A stretch of DNA of 64,000 nucleotides from Dromaius novaehollandiae (lineage: Eukaryota > Chordata > Aves > Casuariiformes > Dromaiidae). The notes below the pieces were generated by a model. It saw only the letters and a program-made list of their open reading frames with translations, had not been told where the DNA came from and made no database searches. Positions 22,078-31,478 of the stretch are shown here, in pieces (the stretch's first letter is position 1; the number at the start of each line of letters is the position of its first letter). Location: NCBI RefSeq assembly GCF_036370855.1, contig NW_026991398.1:744001-808000 (forward strand). Direction: 5' to 3'. The translations under genes were made by a program, and so were the position numbers.

Positions 22078-23699
22078 TTTCTAATTTTCTCAGACAACTC
22101 TTGTGCTTTGGCCATTCTCCCTGTGATAACCATGTTTGTACAGAAATGTTTGAATTCAAACCACTTCTCCAGCAGCACAAAGCCAGTCTGTTTGACTGAG
22201 AGACCTTTTGTAAATCTGCCAACCACTGTGTCAGGGCTGGCCTCCCGAGTAGCATCTCTGTAATGAATGGCGATTTTCTCAGTACTCTGCCTGAAGGCTG
22301 GGCTCTTCTTCTCAACCTGGAGCCAGGAATGCACTCAGAGAATTGCACCTGAAAAGGCCCTGTTGCTGTGCCTGGGTTTTGCATGGGCTAAGGGGCATCA
22401 GCCTGTAGAGTGATATGTCAGGGAATGAGGGCTGGATTGAGCTGTCACCTGTAAGTGCCCAGTGCCCCTGGGGAGGGTGAGTGGTCAAGAGGTCTCTGCT
22501 GGGGACTGTCTCACATGTTACAGGGCTGGTGACAGATGCCATTCCTGCTGGAAGGGGATATGGAGCCACCCAGGGATCACAGGGGGGTCTCCAGGGCCAA
22601 CATGTGCCTGGAGTGGGCAGTGAGTGCTGTGCTGGGGAGAGGGGCTGCCCAGAGGGGCTGCAGGCAGCCAGGGTGAAGGATCTCTGGTCATGAGAGCAGT
22701 GGAGACCTGCAGTGCCTGGCCTCCATTTCCTTGTGCCATTGCTGGTCCCCAGCCTGGGGGCTGATGGGGAGGCTGACACCCCTCTCTGCCCCCCAGCAGC
22801 TGCTGTGGCCTGCAGAGGGGCTGGGGCTGTGGGGTGAGTGCCCAGAGCTCTGCAGCCCCCTGCCACAGGCACTGCTGTGGGGCCACCCCAGCCTGGTCTG
22901 CTGTGCTGGGTGGGCTGGGGAGAGGGCAGGGGAGGTGGGGAGAGCTGGGGAGTGTCTGGGCTGGACTGGAAAGGGCCCAGGAGGGGACAAATGCCAGCAG
23001 GCAGCTCCTGCGTGTGAACGGCAGTGTGGGAGCACACAGCCCTGTGCTTGCAGGCAAATGCAGGTCTGCTGGGAAAGGCAGCAGGACATGGCGGGTGCAG
23101 GAGAGGAGAGCCCAGGTTGTTCCCTGTGTTGCACGGACACAGTGGGGAAGCTGCTGCAGGGCCATCGTCCCAGAGCAGCCCCTCACATCAGCGCTTTCCA
23201 GCACTGGCTGCTCACCCAGCTGTGGGGTGGTCCATGGCCAGCTCCATCCTCCTGCAGGTCTCTGTATCCCAGTGGTGGCGAAAAGACCAGCCTTGCATGG
23301 CCTCTCTGCTGCACCAGACACCAGAGGATCCTGGAGCATACCACTGGCTGGGCAGTGGGTGGGGGATCATTTAGGAGTCATTTAATGACAGCAGTTGCCA
23401 TGTCCAAGGCATCTGGTTGCAGCTCCAGCCAGGCTCTGGCTTTCCTCACTCCATCCCTTCGTGCACGGACAAGGTCTCGATGCTCCCCCTGGGCAGCCCG
23501 TGCCCCTTCCACCCTCTGTGCACTTCCATCCCAGCACCCTGAGCACTGGTGCTGCTGCCAGGGCAGAGGTGGAGGATCTCCCGGAGTGGCTTCTCAGGGA
23601 GCTCCCCAGGGAAACGCTGTGCCCAGCCCCATCCTCAGCCCCAGCCCCAGCGTGGCAGAGGGGAGCTGCCCTCTCCTGACCCACCCTGGCGGTGCCAGC

Positions 23700-25610
23700 C
23701 CCAGGTGTTGGCTACATGTCCAGACTTCACTAGGAGACACTCTGGATCGATCTCAACTGGAGAATGTTGCTGTCCCTTATTCTGAAAGTGGGAAAATAAT
23801 AATCCGAATAAATAAATAATCCGAAAAAAAACACCACCCTTTCAAAGCAGAAATGCTTGAATACTATTGCAGTCTCCATCTTTCAGCTACACTCCCGAAA
23901 CATCTTCCATTAGCCACACAAGATTTGAAGAAAATTACAGGAAGAGAAGTGGTTCATCAGGGCCTTTGCATTTTAATGATCCCCATGGTGGATTTGGCGC
24001 TGAGTCCATGAACCACAGCTCCTCGCAGGATATTGCAGAAAATGTTCCAGAAGTCAAAGAAGCAAAGCCCAAAGTTTCTTTGAGTGTTAGTGGGTCCCAC
24101 TGAGAGCCATGAGCAACAAAGACTCCCCAGGGGCTGATCTGAGCAGAGAATTGTGATCACTGACTACAAGCAGGCAAAGGAAATGTGCAGGTGTTTCTAA
24201 TGCCAAGTCAACCTTGATGTGCTTGATCAAGCAAAATGGGCAAGGATGGACACCCAGCCCCTGGGAAGGCAGATCCTTTTCTCTCACATTTCCCAGGGCT
24301 CTTCCTGGGGGCGAGTTGCAGGTGGGGGTGCAACAATGCTGAGTGCAGGACAATGACACAGCACCTCTTGGAGTCCCCTGAGGGGCAAGTTGCCTTCAGG
24401 CTTGCCTGAGCCCTTGACTGTCTCCACCACAGGCTGTCCTACACTGTCCCATGCCTGCTGCTGTGTCCCTGCACACTGTAAACCTGCTTCCCCACCTTGC
24501 TCCCACTCCAGGATCTCCCTCCCTTTACTGGTGTCTCTCCATCCTCATTGGCTGTTCCTCGAAACACAGAGCCAGGTGCTGATCACAGACTACCTCTGGT
24601 TGATCTCTGGCAGCACAGCACTACTCTTTGAGTGACGTTCATTCACATTAATGTCCAGCCTGAACCTCCCAAGTTGCAGTTTGTGGCTGTTTCCCCTTCT
24701 CATGCTGGTTCCCACTACCAAGAGAAGCTCCTGGGAGTCCCACCCTGGGACACACTACTGCAGCTGTGGCCACCCCAGGGCTGAGTCCAGGGGGAAAATG
24801 GCTCCCCTGGTCTGCTGGCCAGGCTCTTCCTAATGTAGCCCATGGACCTCTGGCCTTATTTGCAATGAGTGTGCCCCACTGGCTCGTGTGGCATTTCTCA
24901 CGATGGCCAGGCCCATCTCCTCAGGGTCACTCCTCTGCTGGTAAGGTCCCAACCTGCCCTGATGCAGGGAGTTATCCTTCCCCAGGTGCAGGACTTGCCC
25001 CTTCTCCTTGGAAAACTTCCTGAGGCTTCTGTTGGACAAACCCTCAAGTTTCTGAAGGTCCCCCACGCTGAAGCTCTCTTGTGTCAGCTGTTAATGTGTG
25101 TGTGTGCAGATGGCTCCCCTGACTTGTGGTGACTCCAGCAGGACAAGAGCGTGAGGAACTGCAGGACACTACACATAATAAAAGGAGGTATTAGTTTAAT
25201 GGAACTGCTGGCACTGGTAGGAATTACTGTGCTGACAGTAAAGCACAGTAAAAGCCAGATGAATGCACAGAAAAGCCCAATGAATGCACAAAGCAAACAA
25301 AATGAGGACCAGTGGGCACAGGGTAAGCAGAGGTGGGCTGTTTGTGTGGACGAGCATGAGGATGATAAAAGGGAAGAACTTGAAAGGGGGAAAAGGAGGG
25401 GGGGAAAGCAGGGGGTGAAATAAAGGATATGATCAGGGCTGTTTGGGGGTACCTGTGAAACAGTCCTACACCTGAGCAACACTGACTGGAAGAGGACAGG
25501 ACTGCTGCAGTTGTTCTGACCATACTTACGTCTGACTTACTTCTGTGGTCACAGAGGGCCTAAGTGCTTTCCCTACCATCAACAAGGGAAGACCTGGTGT
25601 GGAAAGAAAT
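23700..25610 (+). repeat. Segmental duplication block beta, copy 2
   Basis: Direct counterpart of 6750-8790 and inverted counterpart of 40150-41950 (for example 25150-25200 matches the reverse of 40180-40235). It lacks the solo LTR found in copy 1. CR1-derived sequence lies on the minus strand near 24760-25080. No gene recognised; the purine-rich part at 25370-25425 gives meaningless open frames. Confidence 0.8.
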
Positions 25611-25611
25611 G

Positions 25612-25960
25612 CAAGATGATTCAGGCTGGAAAGGACCTCAGGAGGTCTCCAACCCAGCTTCCTGCTCACAGCAGGGTCAGCTCTCAGATCGGACCAGGTT
25701 GCTCAAGGCTTTATTTATTTAGGCCTTGAAAACCTCCAAGGATGGAGATGCTTTTTGGCCCGGAGGGCACAGCCTCTCTGGGCAACCCGCCCCAGTGCTT
25801 CACCATCTCAATAGCTAAATTTTTTTTCCTTATCCCCATCCCGTACCTCTTTTGTTGCAACCAATGCCCGTTGGCTCTCACTTCCCGTCATTCACAATGG
25901 TGAAGAGTATTGTGTTGTAACGCAGCAGGTATTGTATGCTGTGAGGAGGGTCCACTCTGG
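25612..25960 (-). mobile_element. CR1 LINE 3' fragment
   Basis: Minus-strand CR1 3' end: the segment GGAAAGGACCTCAGGAGGTCTC and the following sequence (GAGCAACCTGG on the minus strand) match the 3' region of the CR1 at 37446-40150. Truncated, no coding capacity. Confidence 0.8.
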
Positions 25961-26129
25961 ACAAGCAGCTGTTCATAATTAAACTTTGACCTTAAAACCT
26001 TTCAGGCCCAAGAGGAAACCTCCCACCACTAGGAGCGGCTGGCTCTGGGGAGGCCAAATCTGGTGCTAACCCACATGCAGAAAAGGAATTCAAAACTGCA
26101 AGAATTGCAGTGGCAATAGCCAGAGATGA

Positions 26130-26460
26130 CAGAATCACTGAATCATTCAGGCTGGAAGGGACCTTGGGAGGTCTCTAGCCCAATCTCCTGCTCACATCAG
26201 GATCAACACTGATTTCACACGAAGTTCCCCAAGGCCTTGTCCAGCTGCATCCTGTAAGCCTCCAGGAACAGAAAGTCCATAACCTCGCTGGACCCTTCTT
26301 CAAATGCTTCATCACCCTCTTTGATTTTCTCCCTTACATCTAAATTTTAACCTCACTTGTGTCAGCTTATAGCCATTGCCTCTCATTCTTCTGCCATGAG
26401 TCGCTGCAAAAACCTGGTTCTTTATTGGTGGTAACCTTGAGCTGAGAAGCTGCTATGAGT
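26130..26460 (-). mobile_element. CR1 LINE 3' fragment
   Basis: A second, independent minus-strand CR1 tail starting with AGAATCACTGAATCATTCAG and GGAAGGGACCTTGGGAGGTC. It separates block beta copy 2 from OR unit C, as a CR1 does in the left arm. Confidence 0.8.
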
Positions 26461-26646
26461 CCCCAGCAAAGCCTTTCCTTTTCCAGCTGAACAAGAGATG
26501 GGAATAGGGCCTTCCAGAGTGGGACAGTTCCACCTCTCATAGTCAGTCATCCTCTGATGAAACAAGTTGCAATGTTGGAATCTGTCTTTCTCCACTCTTT
26601 AGCAAAGGACAATAGGTGATTATTTTAGTCTACCTGAGTGAACATT

Positions 26647-26657
26647 TCCCAGGAGGA
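26647..26657 (+). promoter_or_regulatory. EBF/Olf-1-like motif, unit C
   Basis: TCCCAGGAGGA with a nearby ATTA core, as in unit A, although the gene it would serve is broken. Confidence 0.35.
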
Positions 26658-26936
26658 GGGAGCACAAGGGACAGAGAAATTCAGGCCTTCAGCTGGGCCC
26701 CTGCTCCTGAGCGAGGCCAGGCTCCTGGGATGGAGGGAGCTCATGGCAACCTGGCAGCACTGCCCAGACACAGCTGTGTGCAGGAGCAGCTCCTCTGCCA
26801 AGAGCAGCAGGGCTGCGGGCACTGCCTGCTGCTGCTGACATGGGATGAGAGAAGGCAGAGAGAAGTGCAAAGCAGTGTGGAGTGGGAGGACAGAGGAGAG
26901 CTCGTTCTGGGAGAAATCTCCACAGCCCTTGACACA

Positions 26937-26942
26937 GTAAGC
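26937..26942 (+). promoter_or_regulatory. 5' splice donor, unit C (GTAAGC)
   Basis: Same position as in the other units, with a T-to-C change at donor position 6. Its partner acceptor was deleted with the first half of the OR exon. Confidence 0.4.
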
Positions 26943-28740
26943 CTCTGGCTGCAGGGCAATGCTACTGAGGTTCCTGGAGGGGTCTTCTGAACCCAGTCCA
27001 TCCTATAACTGATAGATTGAGTCATGAATTCAGTGACCTGTGGCAGGACAGGTTCATTCTCCTGTCAAGAAGGCGATGCATGGGTCAGGGGTGCCAGCAG
27101 CTCGAGCTCAGGCACAGGTTATGTCCGAAGGGTCTTTTCAGAGGAAGGTCAAAAAAAGGCTAATTGAAAGGGAAGGAGTTTTCCTTCTAGTAAAAGCTCA
27201 TGAGTACTACAGAAACTATAAAAAATACATCCTAATTTTGGCAAGGAGAAAAGAGGAAAGAGCCTTCTGGTTTGCAAGCAATGTGTACTCCCAGACCTTC
27301 ACTCTCAGAGATCAATAGGTCTGTGAGAAACTCCAGCAAACCCCTTCAGCCCCACCTCAGCCGACAGACAGCACCAGCAGCACCTTTATTGCCTTTTAAG
27401 AGCTTTTCTGACCTGCTCCTTAGGATCTGTGAGAACAGAGATACCTGTGCCCAGTGCCCTGTCCTGGGCAGTTTCTGTAGGGCAGAACTGAGCACACAGA
27501 GGGTGGGATGGGGTCTGGGAGCACTGGCAGGGAAAAGATGTTGGGACAGAGAAAGAGCTGCCGGCAAGGACAGTGCCAGGCAGCAGAGATGGGCAAGGAA
27601 TGAGAGGGCACTGCCAACAGAATCATCATGGCAGGATGGATTTGGGCAAGTCTTGGTCAGTCCCTGCAATGCAGGCAGCTTCTTCTGAGCAAGCCTCCCA
27701 TGTCTCCTCTCCCATCCAGCAGAGCCTCTGCCCTGACAGCCATGGGGTCCAGGCCATGAGCCGCCTCCTCTGCAGCCAGACCTTCAGCAGAGGAGAGGGG
27801 CCTCTCTCCTGCCATGGGCCTGTTTTGTGCTGCCTGACAAAGGGGCTGAGAGTGACTGCCCTGTGATGTCACCGTCTGTGAGGTGACATGCCTGGCTGGG
27901 TAAGCTGAAGGCTCTGTGCAAGAGCGGGATCTGCATGGGAGTGAGGTGTCCGCAGCCCCCTTCTAGCCTGTGCAGCTCCAGGAAATGCAGTCTGTGGGGT
28001 TAGGAATTGAGCTGACTCTCCCTTAAGGAGAGACCACCTTCAGTCCTCATGTCCTTTGACCATTTCCCTGTCATGTCCCGCCAGACTTTGAGCCGCCCTC
28101 CAGAAGGGCACTGCTGCCTCACAGCATCTCTGTGATGTCCAAGAGACCCATGAAGAAGCTGCAGAGATACTGAGAGTATGGAGATGGTGTTGGGAAACTG
28201 TATCTGGGCAGCTGAAAAGAGCCCTGTGTGTCCTTGCCTAGAAGGGGAGTGTCGAGACCTCCTTCTGGCGGCCTGAGAAAGGGAAAGACAGTTTGACATC
28301 TGTGGTTTTGAAACTGGACTCATCTGCTCCTAGCAGTGGCAGGTTTCTTGTTAGGGCAACATATGAGAGTTACCATCCTCCGGCTCAAAGAGGTGTGAGC
28401 ACAGGACAGCTGGGATCAAGATTAATAGACAGAAGAGCTGTCCTCACTCCTTAACAAGTGGCAGTGAATCATTTTGTTTTTAAAGACTCACGATAGAAAT
28501 GCTGAGAATTTCTGCCTTTGAGGAACACTCCCCACAGGTGACAGGGCCCTCTCAAAGAAAATAAACCTAAAACTCTGTTTCTCAACCCTCATTCTTTAGA
28601 GAAGGTAGTGGAGACACTGAAAAGCCCTTCCACAGGATGAATAGATTTTATTTGAGAGAAATTATGAGAGTCAGACCTGTTTACCTGCATTCCCACTACT
28701 GTACAGCAGGACTGATTCCTCTGGAGCCCATGGGTAGAGT

Positions 28741-28965
28741 CAAAATGGCAGCAGCTGCCTGGGCCAGTGGTTTCCTCAATGCTCTCCTGCACACTGCTAA
28801 CACATTTTCAATACCACTCTGCAAAGGCAATGCAGTAGAGCAGTTCTTCTGTGAGATTCCCCAGATCCTCAAGCTCTCCTGCTCAGACTCCTACCTCAGG
28901 GAACTTGGCCTTCTTGTGGTTACTGACTGTTTAGTCTTTGGGTGTTTCATTTTCATTGTGGTGTC
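28741..28965 (+). pseudogene. OR14-like olfactory receptor pseudogene (OR C)
   Basis: Only the TM4-EL2-TM5 part survives, about 75 codons. MAAAAWASGFLNALLHTANT, FFCEIPQILKLSC and the TM5 core FGCFIFIV are in frame. The 5' half of the exon, including start, acceptor and TM1-TM3, is deleted: sequence homologous to the region upstream of the exon (CTGGAGCCCATGGG, 28721-28734) joins directly to the TM4 region. The 3' half (TM6-TM7) is missing because the 5' LTR of the provirus begins at 28966 inside TM5. It does not resume after the 3' LTR. Clearly dead. Confidence 0.93.
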
Positions 28966-29195
28966 TGTAGGGAACGGCGATCGGAAGATCTCGCGATGGC
29001 ACGGAAAGAGGAAGGAAGAGGAAGGATATGACGTAGAGATAGCAGTATGCTTGTAGATATATAAGCGAATAAATACGTACAATAAACGCCATTTGTAGCA
29101 TCCTCATATTGGTGTCAGTGCTCATTGGCCCGGAGGCAGGGGGAGCCTCCGTGCCGTCTCAGGCGAACGGGAGATTGTCGCATCAGAAGGCTACA
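28966..29195 (+). repeat. 5' LTR
   Basis: 230 bp from TGTAGG to GGCTACA, giving perfect short inverted ends. TATATAA at 29058-29064 and AATAAA at 29081-29086 mark promoter and polyadenylation regions, only about 20 bases apart. It keeps the canonical CTACA terminus that the 3' LTR has lost. Confidence 0.95.
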
Positions 29196-29197
29196 AG

Positions 29198-29215
29198 TGG
29201 TGACCCCGACGTGAT
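29198..29215 (+). other. Primer binding site, tRNA-Trp type
   Basis: TGGTGACCCCGACGTGAT starts two bases after the LTR. This 18-mer is the tRNA-Trp primer site known from avian sarcoma/leukosis viruses. Confidence 0.9.
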
Positions 29216-29257
29216 AGCTGAGACGGCGGACCGCAGGCGGTCGAGAGGATCCGGATC

Positions 29258-30268
29258 ATGGACATGGTAGTTAAGGTTGTACGCGTGGGTGCCCGGGAAT
29301 GGGTGCTCTCTATGAGAGCGGATGCAGTTGCGAACTGCGTCGGGCAGCTCCTGAAAGATGGAGCGATAGTTAGACCAGGGGACATTTTTTCCCCTTCTAA
29401 CTGGGAGAAATGCACTCGAGCGCTTGCTCAGAGAGCTATGGCCACGAAGAAGGCCGCAGAGCTTAAGACGTGGGGAGACATAACGATCATTTTACAAAGG
29501 ACTAGGGAGGAGCTTGAGACCTGGCAGGCTGCCCGCGCGGCACTGCACATGTCCGCGGAAATGGCGACACAGACAGCAGCGAACGCAGAGGAGCAAACGG
29601 AGGCGATAGAGGGAGAGACGATAGTAGGGGATGAAGTGAGAATGGAGAGTGTGGAAACAGACATAAAGGAGGAGGCGGTTTATCAAGAACCAGAGCGGGA
29701 AGAGGGGGAGGCAGAAACTCCAGAAGCTTACCCAATAATGCCCTCTTCTCCGCCACCGCCGCGGTATCCGTGGAAAGAGATGAGGGCGATGGAAGGGGGA
29801 GAACCAGGAGACCTTTGTGGAGACCGAGATATGAAAAAGCCAGAGGCGGGTAGAGGAAAAGAAAGTAAGGTGAAAGTGGAGGAGGCAGAAGAAAAGGAAA
29901 GACCGCTTATAGTGGATGATCCCCGAGACTGGCTACCGGGGACCATGATTCGGGTGCAGTGGGAGGACGAAAGAAGAGAAGAAGCAGGGGAAAGACCAGA
30001 AGCAGGGGAAAGACCGAGGGTGCCGCACCCGGGAAAAGATGGCGCTGGCCGAGAGAGGAGTGGGCGTCGATCAGCATTGCGGAAGGAGGAGACTGAAGAC
30101 TCAGGTACAGACTCTGACTCCTTAGAAGGAATAACAACGAAGATGCAGCAACTAGGGCGGAGTTCCCCGCCCAGTCAGAGGCGGGAGGAAAAAAAAAGGG
30201 AGGAAAGTCACAAGAGATGTGGAGCAGATGTTTATGCTGCTTACAGCTCTGGAAGAAGAAATAGCTAA
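29258..30268 (+). pseudogene. gag: gag, 5' part: matrix and p2/p10-like region (frame broken at 3' end)
   Basis: The frame opens at ATG 29258, only 42 bases after the PBS. The first 100 residues have the alpharetroviral matrix pattern, with a SPSNW block and AELKTWG. A PPxY late-domain candidate (PPRY) falls near residues 165-168 in SSPPPPRYPW. An acidic, low-complexity segment follows. The frame leaves the capsid frame around an A9 run (30189-30197) and then stops at 30266-30268, while capsid is encoded in another frame that overlaps it. As it stands, no full Gag is encoded. The A9 run is also a place where a sequencing error could mimic a break. Confidence 0.85.
29273..29278 (+). promoter_or_regulatory. 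Candidate retroviral splice donor inside gag
   Basis: AAG|GTT after gag codon 6. Alpharetroviruses use a donor at the same codon to make env mRNA, so the position is informative even though the hexamer is only moderate. Confidence 0.45.
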
Positions 30269-30356
30269 ACAAAGAGGGCTATTAGAGGCAACAGCTAAAC
30301 AAAGAGGGCTATCAGAGGCAGCAGCTAAACAAAGAGGGCCATCAGAGACAGCAGGT
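30267..30356 (+). repeat. Three tandem 30-bp repeats in gag
   Basis: Three near-identical 30-mers each containing CTAAACAAAGAGGG, encoding AKQRG-based decapeptides just before the capsid domain. The length keeps the frame. Confidence 0.85.
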
Positions 30357-31471
30357 TCCACCCAAGCGGGAGGGGGAAAAGAAATTCCCCTAACAGACTG
30401 GAAACTGATAGCGACGGAATGTGCCCTGAGTGGCCTCAAGTTTCGTGCGCCAATAGGGGCCTTCCCAGTACGAGTTGCCCCGGGGGGGGGGGCAGTGGAA
30501 TGGATGCCCCTCGATCCAAAGACGGTACAACAGCTATTGAAAGCAGTGCAAGAACAGGGCCTGCGACACCCGGTGACACAGACATTGCTGGACGCGGTGC
30601 ACGCAGGAGGCCTAATACCGTGGGATTGTCGCGCCCTCGCGCGACTGGTTTTATCGCCCACGATGGTCCTTATGTGGAAAGAAGCGTGGACCTCGCGCCT
30701 GCAGCAGGCGTTGATGGCCGCGCAGGCAGACCCGCAGAACCCACTGGGCCAATCCACCCTAGCGCGGTTAAGAGGAAATGATGCGGCCATGGCTACACCC
30801 CAGCAGCAGGCAGTGGGCCTGAGACCTCGGGAGATACTGGCGGCAACAGAAGCATCTCGAAAGGCCTTTGATGATATTGGGCCACTGGTGCAGCAGGCAG
30901 ACCCATGGACGACTGTGAAGCAGAGAGTGGGAGAGCCGTTTGACAAGTTTTGTGACAGGCTACAGGCAGCAGTAGAACTTGCATCTTTACCAGACGCTGC
31001 AAAAGGAGCGGTGATGTTGGAATGTATCAAACAACAGGGCAACGAGTTGACAAAAGAAATCCTAAGAACAGCGCCTAAGGGAGCAAGTCTAGGGCAGACG
31101 ATCAAGTACGTATTAGAACACCGGGACAAGACCACAGCCCTACAGATTGCTGCAGCAGTTATGGCAATGCCGGAGGTTAGAGCTAGAGGAGGTCCAAAAG
31201 GAGGCCCATGCTTTGGCTGCGGGCAAATGGGCCATTTGAGAGCACAGTGCACGAATAAGGGGAGTTACGCGCGCCCAACAGGGGGTATGGGGAGCCTTAC
31301 ATGCTGGGCCTGTGGAAAACCAGGACACAGAGCACGAGATTGTCGGCGGTCGGGAAACGAGAAGCGGGGAGGGCAACTAGGGGGCCACCCCTCCCCGGTG
31401 AGCCGGCTTCAAGTAGCCCCTGTCAACAACAACACACCGCTGATGGACAGCTCCAGCGACCAAACTCCGAA

Positions 31472-31478
31472 GGGAAAC
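31472..31478 (+). promoter_or_regulatory. Programmed -1 frameshift heptamer G_GGA_AAC
   Basis: GGGAAAC has exact X_XXY_YYZ phasing in the gag frame (GGA 31473-31475, AAC 31476-31478). A -1 slip leads straight into the pro-pol frame, which is open for 984 codons after it. Only a short CCCT/AGGG stem (31488-31501) is obvious downstream, so the stimulatory structure is unproven. Confidence 0.8.

Larger units (their letters stand above)
18060..23700 (+). repeat. OR duplication unit B
   Basis: It starts with the segment homologous to 10725-10870 and 50585-50720, and continues through upstream exon, intron, OR exon and downstream block. The downstream part 22370-23700 is a close direct copy of 56836-58210. 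Its long frames on both strands (for example 22518-23339 minus) are also open in that copy, but no domain is recognised and they look compositional. Confidence 0.85.
26470..28965 (+). repeat. OR duplication unit C (truncated)
   Basis: Upstream exon, donor and intron sequences parallel units A and B (26616-27010 against 11221-11600). The unit loses the first half of the OR exon and ends abruptly at the provirus. Confidence 0.85.

Noticed and set aside
22312..23819. Long frames on both strands downstream of OR B (for example 22518-23339 minus, 273 codons) and their copies at 56987-57814
   Set aside because: Both strands are open at once in GC-rich, stop-poor DNA, the residue content is low-complexity, no domain is recognised, and the copies differ by many non-conservative changes.
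30152..31252. 366-codon minus-strand frame across gag
   Set aside because: Shadow of the gag capsid frame on the opposite strand. The plus strand carries the MHR and zinc knuckles.
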